A stretch of 64,000 nucleotides of DNA from Micromonospora phaseoli (lineage in GTDB: Bacteria; Actinomycetota; Actinomycetes; Mycobacteriales; Micromonosporaceae), in the NCBI RefSeq assembly GCF_900109115.1, contig NZ_FNYV01000017.1:1-64000 (forward strand), read 5' to 3'. Of this stretch, positions 33,796 to 42,061 are shown one piece after another. Both the position numbers and the translations under genes were made by a program. The stretch's first letter is position 1, and each line of letters begins with the position of its first letter. A model generated the notes under the pieces. The model worked only from the letters and a program-made list of their open reading frames with translations, was not told the DNA's origin and did no database searches.

Positions 33796-34689
33796 ATGCA
33801 CGACAACGACGGCACCCGTACCCCCGTGACGGTCATCGGCCTGGGCCTGATGGGCCGCGCGATCGCCGCCACGGCCCTCCGCGACGGCCATCCCACCACC
33901 GTCTGGAACCGTACGGCGGAGAAGGCCACGGAACTCGTCGCCCGAGGCGCGCGGCTCGCCGAGACGGCCGGCGACGCCGTCGCGGCCAGCCCACTGGTGA
34001 TCGTCTGTGTCACCGACTACGACGCGGTGCGCGAGATCCTCGAACCACTCGGTGGGTCGATGGACGGCCGGGTCCTGGTGAACCTGACCTCGGGCACCTC
34101 GGAGGTGGCGCGGGAGACCGCCGGGTGGGTGGCCCGGCAGGGCGGTGTCTGTCTCGATGGCGCGATCATGGCCAGCCCGCCGGCAATCGGCACCGCCGAC
34201 GCCGCCATCCTCTACAGCGGGCCCCGTCCGATCTTTGACCAGTACGAGGCGACACTGGGCAGCGTGGGTGCGGCGATCCACCTCGGCGAGGACCATGGAC
34301 TGTCGTCGCTGCACGAGGTGGCCGTGCTGGGCCTGATGTGGGGCATCCTGAACGGCTTCGTGCAGGGTGCCGCCGTGCTCGGTGCGGCAGGGGTGAAAGC
34401 GGCCGCCTTCGCCCCACTCGCCATCCGGGGCATCGAGACGGTCACCGGTTGGCTGCCCGGCTACGCCCGACAGATCGACGACGGCGCGTACCCGGGCGAC
34501 GACTCCACCATCGACATCCACCTGGCCGCGATGGCGCACGTCGTTCACGAGAGCGAGGCGCTCGGCGTCAACGTCGAGCTGTCCCGGCTCACGAAGACGT
34601 TGGCCGACCGGGCGGTGGCCGACGGGCACGGTGGCAGCAGCTACGCGGCCATGATCGAACAGTTCCGTAAGGTGACTGCTCGAACCTGA
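33796..34689 (+). CDS. NAD(P)-binding oxidoreductase, imine-reductase/beta-hydroxyacid dehydrogenase type
   Basis: A 297-residue protein with the N-terminal Rossmann fold of 6-phosphogluconate/beta-hydroxyacid dehydrogenases: VTVIGLGLMGRAIA, then VWNRTAEKA (Arg typical of NADP use). The C-terminal half is the all-helical dimerisation domain (LSSLHEVAVLGLMWGILNGFVQGAAVL). The catalytic Lys of true beta-hydroxyacid dehydrogenases is not in the usual GxxxGxGxxxK motif, which fits imine reductases better. GAAGGAG supports ATG 33796. It is probably activated by the divergent MerR. Confidence 0.85.
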   Translation: MHDNDGTRTPVTVIGLGLMGRAIAATALRDGHPTTVWNRTAEKATELVARGARLAETAGDAVAASPLVIVCVTDYDAVREILEPLGGSMDGRVLVNLTSGTSEVARETAGWVARQGGVCLDGAIMASPPAIGTADAAILYSGPRPIFDQYEATLGSVGAAIHLGEDHGLSSLHEVAVLGLMWGILNGFVQGAAVLGAAGVKAAAFAPLAIRGIETVTGWLPGYARQIDDGAYPGDDSTIDIHLAAMAHVVHESEALGVNVELSRLTKTLADRAVADGHGGSSYAAMIEQFRKVTART

Positions 34690-34694
34690 CCCGA

Positions 34695-35402
34695 TCAGGC
34701 GGGCGAGTCGGTGAGGAAGGACTCGACGGCGGTGACGAAGGCGGCGGACGCGTTCGGATGGATGTGGTGGCCGGTCGGGATGGTCACCAGCCGACCGGCG
34801 GGGATGCGGTCGGCCATCCGAGCCATCGCCTCCTGCGGCAGGTGGCTGGTCGGCCCGCCGGCCAGGACCAGGGTCGGCACCGGGATCGTCGCCAGCGTCT
34901 CCCACCGGGCCGGGTCTGGCGCGTTGAGCTCGGCCAGCACGGACGGGCGGATCTCCCGGTCGTAGTAGGGCGCCGAGTCCGGCAGACCGGTGGGGATGGT
35001 GAAGCCGAGCGGCACCGGCGGCGGGCACTCCTCAAGGACCAGGGCGGCCACCCGCTGCGGTGCCGCCTGGGTGGCGAGCAACGCGGCGACCCCGCCCAAC
35101 GAGTGCCCGACCAGGACCACCCGGTCCAGCTCCCACCGGTCCAGCAGCGCCAGCAGGTCGTCGCGCAGGACGGCCAGCGAGTACGGCCCGACCCGGTCGC
35201 TGCGGCCCATGCCGCGCAGATCCGGCAGGTGGACGGTGCGGCGCTGGGCGAGCGTCGGGGCCAGGGCGTCCCAGGTGGTGCCGTCGCCCCCACCGCCGTG
35301 CAGCAGCACCATCGGCGGCTCACCCGCCGTGTCCGGCCCACCCTCCACCGTGCGGTACGCGAGCCGCCCCCAACCCATCTCCACCGACCGGTACGCCCAC
35401 AT
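34695..35402 (-). CDS. Alpha/beta hydrolase
   Basis: A 235-residue hydrolase: the oxyanion motif MVLLHGGGGDGTTWD, the nucleophile elbow LVGHSLGG (Ser), an Asp in the following strand region and a C-terminal His in IPTGHHIHPNA. The size and short cap place it near esterases or non-haem haloperoxidase-like enzymes. The substrate is unknown. It is convergent with the oxidoreductase gene, five bases away. Confidence 0.9.
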   Translation of the reverse strand: MWAYRSVEMGWGRLAYRTVEGGPDTAGEPPMVLLHGGGGDGTTWDALAPTLAQRRTVHLPDLRGMGRSDRVGPYSLAVLRDDLLALLDRWELDRVVLVGHSLGGVAALLATQAAPQRVAALVLEECPPPVPLGFTIPTGLPDSAPYYDREIRPSVLAELNAPDPARWETLATIPVPTLVLAGGPTSHLPQEAMARMADRIPAGRLVTIPTGHHIHPNASAAFVTAVESFLTDSPA

Positions 35403-35520
35403 GGCCGAAGCGTACGGCGGCACGCCCCGCCACGACGTCCCGCCGGCCGGGGTGGCAACCCGACGCCGGCCGGCGGGTCTCCTCGCGGAGAACCACCGGC
35501 CGGCGCTGGCCGAGAGGGGC

Positions 35521-35697
35521 TCAGCCGGCCCGGTTCACCTTGTCCACCACCTGCAACTCGGTGACCAGTGCCTCCACCTCCGGCGACCCCTCGACGTAGA
35601 CCTTGTCGTGGATCTCCCGGAAGTGCCGGACGTACTGCGCGGCGAGCTGGTCCGCGCGCGGCCCGGCGAGGGCGTTGAGGCAGTTGCTCACCACGGC
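35521..35697 (-). pseudogene. C-terminal protein fragment
   Basis: An open frame of about 58 codons with protein-like composition (NCLNALAGPRADQLAAQYV, HFREIHDKVYVEGSPEVEALV) ending in a stop at 35521. Upstream of about 35697 the frame continues only through sequence that encodes a different protein on the other strand. No family is recognised. It is read as the tail of a lost gene. Confidence 0.4.
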
Positions 35698-35781
35698 GAC
35701 ATCCGGGTGACGAGCTGGCCCGGCAGCACCGTGTTCCGGGTGCTGCTGCCGGTCAGTCCCCCGGAGCCGCCGGCCGGCTGA
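35695..35781 (+). pseudogene. Histidine-kinase C-terminal remnant
   Basis: Encodes GDIRVTSWPGSTVFRVLLPV followed by SPPEPPAG and a stop. This is the terminal beta-strand block of HATPase_c domains (GxIxVxSxPGxTxFxVxLP). All the rest of a kinase is missing, so this is a remnant. Confidence 0.5.
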
Positions 35782-35833
35782 CCGGGTGCGCCCGGCCGTC
35801 ACGGGCGATCGCGACGATCACCGGGGCCGGTGG

Positions 35834-37228
35834 TCAGGGGGCCAGCCGCACGCCGGCCTGCTCGGCATGGTCGAACAGGTCGTTGACGAGGACCACGTCG
35901 CGGCCGGTGTTGGCCAGCAGGGACGCGGCGACGGCGGCCCGGTAGCCGGAACCGCAGTGCACCCAGATCGTGCCCGCCGGGATTTCGGTCAGCCGGCGAC
36001 GCAGGTCGGGCAGCGGAACGTGCACCGCATCCGCCACATGACCGTCCCGCCACTCGTTGGTCAACCGCACGTCGAGCACGACCTGCGGGGCGGGCAGCCC
36101 GGTCGGGGTGTGCCCGGCCTGCGCGGCGGCCAGCGCCGGGAAGTCGGCGACCATCAGCTCCCGCAGCGCGGTGGGGTCGGTGGCCCACTGCTGCGGGGTA
36201 CCGGTCGCCTGGGCGGCGGGTCGGTCGATGCCGATGCGGACCAGTTCGCGCTGGGCGTCGGCGACCTGTTCGGGCGTCTCGGCCAGCAGCGTGACCGGCG
36301 TACCCCAGTCGACCAGCCAGCCGAGCCAGGTGGACATCGGTCCGTCGAGACCGAGGCTGATGGTGCCGGCCAGGTGCGAGACGGCGTACGCCTTGCGGTG
36401 TCGCAGGTCGACCACCCACTCCCCGGCGGCGATCCGGTTTCGTAGTTGCTCGGCGTCGGCCCGGGCCACCGGCGTGAGGTCCACCGGTGCTGGGCCGGCG
36501 GTGTTGGCCACCCCCATGTGCGCGTAGTACGCCGGGTAGGCGTCCAGGCCGGCCAGGGTCTCGGTGACGAAGTCCGCAGCGGCGAGCCGGAACACCGGGT
36601 TGGCCTGCTTCTCCCGGCCGATCGTCGACTCCGGGGCGTCGGCCTGGCTGGCCGAACAGAAGCTGCCGAACCCGTGGGTGGGCCACACCTGTGCCCCGTC
36701 GGGCAGCAGGTCGGCCAGCCGCTTCGCCGAGGCGTGCTGCTGGTGGGCCAGCTCGTGCGCGTGCTGCTCGCCGAGCAGGTCGGTGCGGCCAGTGGTGCCG
36801 AACAGCAGCGATCCGCCGGTGAACACCCCGAGCGGGTGCCAGCCGCCGTCGGCGGCCTCGTCCAGGACGTACGACAGGTGGTGGAAGGTGTGGCCCGGCG
36901 TGGCCACCGCCCGGATCTGCACCGCTTCCGACACCTCGATGACGTCGCCGTCGGCGACCGGCAGCCGGTCGAAACCGACCTCGTCGGCTGCGGCTACCAG
37001 GTAGCGCGCGCCGGTCAGCCGTGCCAGCTCCAGCCCGCCGGAGACGTAGTCGTTGTGGATGTGTGTCTCGATCACGTGGGTGATCCGGGCGCCGACCGCT
37101 CCGGCGAGCTGCATGACCCGGTCGACGTCCCGTTGGGGGTCCACCACGACCGCTGTCCGGCCGTCGGTGGCCAGGTAGCTGCGGTCACCCAGGGACGAGG
37201 TCGCGATGACCGACACCTGCACCGTCAT
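35834..37228 (-). CDS. Metallo-beta-lactamase-fold hydrolase fused to two rhodanese domains
   Basis: A 464-residue sulfur-metabolism protein. The MBL domain (about 1-245) carries THIHNDYVSGG, the HxHxD metal motif, and TPGHTFHHLSY, as in persulfide dioxygenase (ETHE1)-like enzymes. The first rhodanese domain (about 255-345) has no active-site Cys, the normal state of the inactive partner. The second (about 370-464) has CGSGYRAAV with the catalytic Cys. It likely oxidises or transfers persulfide sulfur in the cytoplasm. Two ATACCC-type palindromes upstream indicate control by a CsoR/CstR persulfide or copper sensor. Confidence 0.92.
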   Translation of the reverse strand: MTVQVSVIATSSLGDRSYLATDGRTAVVVDPQRDVDRVMQLAGAVGARITHVIETHIHNDYVSGGLELARLTGARYLVAAADEVGFDRLPVADGDVIEVSEAVQIRAVATPGHTFHHLSYVLDEAADGGWHPLGVFTGGSLLFGTTGRTDLLGEQHAHELAHQQHASAKRLADLLPDGAQVWPTHGFGSFCSASQADAPESTIGREKQANPVFRLAAADFVTETLAGLDAYPAYYAHMGVANTAGPAPVDLTPVARADAEQLRNRIAAGEWVVDLRHRKAYAVSHLAGTISLGLDGPMSTWLGWLVDWGTPVTLLAETPEQVADAQRELVRIGIDRPAAQATGTPQQWATDPTALRELMVADFPALAAAQAGHTPTGLPAPQVVLDVRLTNEWRDGHVADAVHVPLPDLRRRLTEIPAGTIWVHCGSGYRAAVAASLLANTGRDVVLVNDLFDHAEQAGVRLAP

Positions 37229-37244
37229 GCCAACTCCTCTCACT

Positions 37245-37274
37245 CCCACATATACCCATAGGGGTATATGTGGG
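37245..37274. promoter_or_regulatory. CsoR/CstR-type operator 1
   Basis: A 30-base palindrome with 13-base arms (CCCACATATACCC and complement) and a four-base spacer, 17 bases before the sulfur enzyme ATG. It contains the TACCC-n4-GGGTA core of the CsoR family. Confidence 0.8.
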
Positions 37275-37363
37275 TCAGTTGTCCGCCGTGCCCGAACACC
37301 TACCCGATCGGATCGCGAGAATGCGATCCGGCTGGGGTGCGGTGGCGTGCGCTTACCTCCAAG

Positions 37364-37379
37364 ATACCCCGGGGGGTAT
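37364..37379. promoter_or_regulatory. CsoR/CstR-type operator 2
   Basis: ATACCCCGGGGGGTAT, seven-base arms around a GG centre, about 100 bases upstream of operator 1 and on the far side of the promoter. Confidence 0.65.
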
Positions 37380-37447
37380 GCGGTGCCCAGTCGGGTGGGA
37401 CGACCGGAACGACTGGTGGGGCCCGTGAGACGTAACGGACCAGTGGG

Positions 37448-37486
37448 GCCGGTCCGCGGCCGGAGGTTCTCCGACCGCGGACCGGC
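37448..37486. terminator. Stem-loop terminator
   Basis: 17-base arms with one mismatch (core GCCGGTCCGCGG) and a five-base loop, 16 bases beyond the stop of the minus-strand nuclease gene. Confidence 0.83.
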
Positions 37487-37501
37487 GCTTTCACCTACCG
37501 G

Positions 37502-40500
37502 TCACAGCCGCGCGCACTGGCCCGACGCCGGGCCCCGCACCGTGTTCGACCGGCCCTCGTTGACCGGGGCCGGGGTGTTGCCCGAACAGGCCAGCGGCCC
37601 GCTGACTGTGTTCGCGGCGACGACCACCGGCTGGCTGCCGGAGTTGCCGGTCACGCTGACCGGGCCGCTGACCGTCACCGTGTCCACCCGCACTCCGCCG
37701 AGGTTGGCCACGAGCGACAGCGGGCCGTTGATCCGCCCCTTGCTGATCTTCAGGTCGCCGGTGGTACCGGCGACCGTGACCGGGCCGGACACCGTGGCGC
37801 TGGACAACTCGAACAGCACCGGCCGGGTGGCGGAGACCGGGCCGTTGATGGTGCTGCCGGTCACCCGCAACGAGGCCCCGGCGCCGATCGACACCGGTCC
37901 GGCGATGGTGGCGTTCTCCACGCAGGTCAGGCCGGTGGTGACGATCAACGGCCGGTTGTGCCTGCCGGTGATCGTCGTGGTGCAGACCGGCCCGCCCTGG
38001 CCGACGGCCGACCGCGGCTCGGTGTCCGCGGTGATGGGCGAGTTCGCCGCGAAGTAGCTGACCAGCATGGTGAGGTCGTTGTCGCCGGTGGTCACCGGGT
38101 TGGTGCCCCCACCGAGGGTGGTGAAGTTGTCCCCGCCGGCGGCGAGGAACGAGTTCACCGTCACCCGGTAGGTGCCCGCCGGGTCGATCGGCGCGCCGTT
38201 CAGCTTCATCGAGGTGATCCGCGAACCCTGGGCGGCCTGCGGGTCGTAGGTGTAGTAGAAGCCCTTCGACACGCCGAGCCAGAGCACCGGACGGGACGCG
38301 CCCGCCGGCTGCCACTGCTGCTCCAGCACCTGCTTGATCTCCGCGCCGGTGTAGGTCTTGGTGACCACGTCGTTGGCGAACGGCTGGACGGCGAAGGCGT
38401 CGGCGTACGTCACCGTGCCGTCGGTCCGGTACAGCAGGTCGGCCCGCAGACCACCCGGGTTCATGAACGCGATCTGCGCTCCGCCCCGGCCGGCGTCACT
38501 GGTGCCGGCGAGCTGCACGTCGGCGATCAGGTTGCCCAGCGCCGACTCCTTGCCCCGGTCCTCGTTGCCGTCGGTGTAGGCCCGCCGGATGTCGGCGGTG
38601 ATCTCACCCAACTTCTGCTGGCCCAGCTCCTGTGCCCGGACCTTGGCGGCGGCCACGATCTCGGCCACCGCCGGATCCTGCGGCGCACCGACCACGTCCA
38701 CCAGGGACGCGTCGGCGGCGGTGACCGAACCCGACTCCGGGTCGAAGGTCAGCGTCACCTTGCCCAGTCGCTTGCCGTAGTCCTCGGCCTGGACGATCGG
38801 ACGCAGCTTGTCCGTGCCCGGAACCGGAACCTCGAAGGCGTACGGCTGGTGGGTGTGCCCGCTGAAGATCACGTCGACGGTCGCGTCGGCTCGGGTGAAC
38901 TCGCCGAAGACCGGGTCGTTCGCCAGCGCCGCCGGGGAGTCGATGTTCTCCGTCGCGGCACCCTCGTGGGCGAGCAGCACCACCACGTCGGCCTCGCCGT
39001 TGTCCGGGTTGCCGTCCTTGAGCTGACCGGCCACGAGGTTGGCCTCGGCCACCGGGTCGCGGAAGGTCAGACCGGCGATGCCGTCGGGACTGACCAGTGA
39101 GGCGGTCTGCTCGGTGACCACGCCGATGAAGCCGACGCGGACCCCGCCGATGGTGTCCACCGAGTACGCCGGCAGCGCGCGGGTGTCACCCCGGTACACG
39201 TTGGCGCCCAGGTGCGGGAAGTCGGCCCGGTCGGTCACCCGCCCGGTCAGATCCGCCATTCCCTTGTCGAACTCGTGGTTGCCCACGGCCGAGACGAGCA
39301 GGCCGGCCTGGTTCAACGCGTCGATCGTCGGGTTGTCATCGTCGATCGCCGAGATGAAGGTGGACGCGCCGATGTTGTCGCCGGCGGAGACGAAAGCGGT
39401 GTTCGGGTTCTCCGCCCGCAGCTCGTTCACCAGACCGGCGATCTGCGCGGCACCGCCGACCGGCTGACCGTCCACGGTGGCCGGGGACTCCAGCCGGCCG
39501 TGGAAGTCGTTGATGCTCAGCAGTTGGAGGTCCACCGAGCCGGTGTCCGAGCCGGTGTCGATCCCCACCACCAGCGGGTTGTGGTCGCTGGCCCGGTACG
39601 CGTCCGGCGCGAAGAACTCGGCCAGGCCGTCGTACTGGAAGGCGTACGACTCGACGGCGTTGATCTGCCACACGTCGACCCCGGTCACCCGGGCCGCCAG
39701 CGACGGCGAAGCGACGGCGTGGTCGAGCGAGCCGGACTCGCCGTTGAAGACGTAGCTCGTCTTGCCGGTGTCGTTGAGGTTGCGGTACTGCTCGTCGTAG
39801 AGGACCTGCATCGGGTCCTCGTGGGTGTACGCGTTGAAGTCACCTAGCAGCAGCACGTCCGAGGTGCCGCTGTCGGCCGCGACCTGGTCGACGAACGTTG
39901 CCAACGCCTGGGCCTGCCGGACCCGGTCGCCGTTCCAACCACCCTGACCGTCACCGGCGTCGGCGTTGTCGCCGGTGCCGGCACCGCTCTTGGACTTGAA
40001 GTGGTTGGCGACCACGATGAAGTCGACCGTGCCGGCGGTGAACGTCTGCGCGATGGGTTCTCGGGCGTTGAACCAGACCGTCTCGTCGTTGACCGAACGC
40101 GACGGGCCCTTCGGCTGCGCCTTCGCCGGCTTGAAGATGATCGCCGTGGTGATGAAGTCCTGCTGGGCCGCGCCGGGCAGCTCCGCCGGGGTACGGACGT
40201 AGTCCCAGGTACCCGCGCCGTCGGCGGTGTTCAGGGCGGCGACCAGGCGCTTGAGCGCCTGCTGCGGGTCGGCGGCGTTGAACCGGACCGAATTCTCGAT
40301 CTCCTCCAGCGCGACCACGTCGGCGTCCAGCGCGCTGATCGCCGAGACGATCTTCGCTTCCTGCTTCGCCAGCGCGGCCTCGTCGGCGGCGCCGCGCGCG
40401 TCGCCACCGAAGTGCACGAAGTAGTTCAGCACGTTGAAGCTGGCCACCCGCAGGTCGCCACCGACGTCGACGGGCGCGGCGGTACGCGGGTTGGTGGCCT

Positions 40501-41881
40501 TGAAGGTGGTCCGGGCGGCCGGCGTGGTGTCCGCGTCGACCGGGACGGTCGGCTGCAGACGCCACTCGTTGAAGCCGTACGAGAGCACCGACGAGCCGAA
40601 CGCCTCCACCGAGTCGCCGACCCGCAGCGGGCTGGCCGGCGAGACGTATGGCGGCAACAGCCCGGCGGTGGCCAGGTTGGTCGTCTTTGCGTCGTCGACC
40701 AGGATCCGGCGCAGCTTGTTCTCCGCCGCCAACTGCTGAGCCTCGGCGGAGCCGGGACGGAACCGGTCGGTCGGGGTCAGCGCCGGCTGGTCGCCGGCCG
40801 CGAGCACGACCTCGCCGTAACGGTTGGTGTTGTAGACCTCGGAGACGGCGTACTGGCCGACCGGCGCCACCAGCATCGACTCGACCGACTCGCGGGCGGC
40901 GTCGTCCAACGGCAGGCCGACCGGAACCGGGGCCGGCAGCGGTGAGCCCTGCTCGCAGACCTGCACGTCGGCCCGGGCGGCGATGCTGAGCTGGGTGAGC
41001 CCGTTGAACTCGCTCGCGGTGCCGCTGACCCGGACCCGGTCACCGATCGTGACCGACGGGTGGTTGGCGGTGTTGGTGGTCAGGTAGACGAAGATGCCGT
41101 CCGAGGCGGTACCGCCCGCGACCGGACGGTCCCCACCACTGCCGGCCGTCTGGACGTACACGCCGTTGTAGCCACCGACGCGGTGGTCGGCGGTGACGAT
41201 CCCCTCGACGGTCACCCGGGTTCCGGCCAGCGGCGTGGCGCTGCCGGTTCCCTGCACCTGGGCGATGGTGTGGTCGACCGCGACGGTGCAACCGGTCGGG
41301 TCGGGGTCCGGGTCCGGGTCGGGGTCCGGCGCGCTGTTGCGTACGCCGAAGGTGTTCGCCGCCGGCGCCTGCCAGCTGTCGTCGAGCTTCTGCAGCGAGT
41401 GACCGACCGGAGTGGAGGCGGCTTCCGCGACACCGAGGTCGACCCCGGTCAGGCCGTTCGCCGGCCCGCCGACCGCGGTGAAGGTCCCCTCGTAGCTGAG
41501 GAACTCCGCCACCGAACCGTCCGGTGCGACCAGCGCGACGCCGTCCGGCGACCCGTTCTGGATGCCGTCGGTCGGGTACGACGCGACGACCACGCCCGCG
41601 TCCGGCACCGCACCGCTCAGCGTCCTGGTGTTGTACGCCGCGCCGTTGGCACCGTTGTAGAGGACGATCTGCCAGCCGGTCAGGTCGTAGCCGGACGGCG
41701 CCTCGATCTCGATCGCCTCGCCGGTGTCCGCGCCGACGTTGTCATAGTGGATCTCACTGATGAAAGGGGTCGCCGGCACCGGCTCGGCGACTGCGGCGGT
41801 GCCACTGGACAGGACGAGCGCGGTGGCGGTGACCAGTACGCCCGGGATTGTGAGTAGTCGTGTACTTCTTGTTCGCTGCAT
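37502..41881 (-). CDS. Secreted multidomain ExeM/NucH-type nuclease with 5'-nucleotidase and beta-helix-like tail
   Basis: A 1459-residue extracellular protein. A signal peptide (MQRTRSTRLL...AVAEP) comes first, then a lamin-tail domain (about 37-170, ISEIHYDNVGADTGEAIEIEAP), an OB-like domain (about 195-320) and an endonuclease/exonuclease/phosphatase domain (about 474-770: RVASFNVLNYF, VVALEEIEN, LLGDFNAYTHEDP, SLDHAVAS). A calcineurin-like phosphatase follows (about 782-1027: LSINDFHGRLE, SAGDNIGAST, VGNHEFD, SGHTHQPY), then a 5'-nucleotidase C-terminal domain (about 1083-1263, MNPGGLRADL). The last 170 residues are repeated NGPVS/SGPVT units suggesting a beta-helix. It would degrade extracellular DNA and release nucleosides and phosphate. 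GGAGG eight bases before ATG 41881 fixes the start. Confidence 0.92.
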   Translation of the reverse strand: MQRTRSTRLLTIPGVLVTATALVLSSGTAAVAEPVPATPFISEIHYDNVGADTGEAIEIEAPSGYDLTGWQIVLYNGANGAAYNTRTLSGAVPDAGVVVASYPTDGIQNGSPDGVALVAPDGSVAEFLSYEGTFTAVGGPANGLTGVDLGVAEAASTPVGHSLQKLDDSWQAPAANTFGVRNSAPDPDPDPDPDPTGCTVAVDHTIAQVQGTGSATPLAGTRVTVEGIVTADHRVGGYNGVYVQTAGSGGDRPVAGGTASDGIFVYLTTNTANHPSVTIGDRVRVSGTASEFNGLTQLSIAARADVQVCEQGSPLPAPVPVGLPLDDAARESVESMLVAPVGQYAVSEVYNTNRYGEVVLAAGDQPALTPTDRFRPGSAEAQQLAAENKLRRILVDDAKTTNLATAGLLPPYVSPASPLRVGDSVEAFGSSVLSYGFNEWRLQPTVPVDADTTPAARTTFKATNPRTAAPVDVGGDLRVASFNVLNYFVHFGGDARGAADEAALAKQEAKIVSAISALDADVVALEEIENSVRFNAADPQQALKRLVAALNTADGAGTWDYVRTPAELPGAAQQDFITTAIIFKPAKAQPKGPSRSVNDETVWFNAREPIAQTFTAGTVDFIVVANHFKSKSGAGTGDNADAGDGQGGWNGDRVRQAQALATFVDQVAADSGTSDVLLLGDFNAYTHEDPMQVLYDEQYRNLNDTGKTSYVFNGESGSLDHAVASPSLAARVTGVDVWQINAVESYAFQYDGLAEFFAPDAYRASDHNPLVVGIDTGSDTGSVDLQLLSINDFHGRLESPATVDGQPVGGAAQIAGLVNELRAENPNTAFVSAGDNIGASTFISAIDDDNPTIDALNQAGLLVSAVGNHEFDKGMADLTGRVTDRADFPHLGANVYRGDTRALPAYSVDTIGGVRVGFIGVVTEQTASLVSPDGIAGLTFRDPVAEANLVAGQLKDGNPDNGEADVVVLLAHEGAATENIDSPAALANDPVFGEFTRADATVDVIFSGHTHQPYAFEVPVPGTDKLRPIVQAEDYGKRLGKVTLTFDPESGSVTAADASLVDVVGAPQDPAVAEIVAAAKVRAQELGQQKLGEITADIRRAYTDGNEDRGKESALGNLIADVQLAGTSDAGRGGAQIAFMNPGGLRADLLYRTDGTVTYADAFAVQPFANDVVTKTYTGAEIKQVLEQQWQPAGASRPVLWLGVSKGFYYTYDPQAAQGSRITSMKLNGAPIDPAGTYRVTVNSFLAAGGDNFTTLGGGTNPVTTGDNDLTMLVSYFAANSPITADTEPRSAVGQGGPVCTTTITGRHNRPLIVTTGLTCVENATIAGPVSIGAGASLRVTGSTINGPVSATRPVLFELSSATVSGPVTVAGTTGDLKISKGRINGPLSLVANLGGVRVDTVTVSGPVSVTGNSGSQPVVVAANTVSGPLACSGNTPAPVNEGRSNTVRGPASGQCARL

Positions 41882-42061
41882 GTGCGCGGCCTCCGAGGGA
41901 GTAGACCGCTGGAGGATAAGCGGCACCGGTGTCCAGGTGGGAGCCACCGGGTGTACCAATGCGGCAAAGACCGTGACGCGGGGCTGCCGCGACGGCCGTG
42001 CCGATGCCCGCCGTGGTGCCCGGGCCCGGCGCAGTCCGGCTCGCGGGGTGATGATGAGGTC

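Larger units (their letters stand above)
35403..35833. other. Region of decayed gene ends (about 430 bp)
   Basis: No intact gene. Two fragments on opposite strands meet near 35695 (listed separately), and 35403-35520 holds only GC-rich sequence without clear features. It is a probable site of past rearrangement. Confidence 0.55.

Noticed and set aside
37958..39100. Plus-strand frame of 380 codons within the nuclease gene
   Set aside because: Shadow of the secreted nuclease/5'-nucleotidase gene, whose motifs are all on the minus strand.
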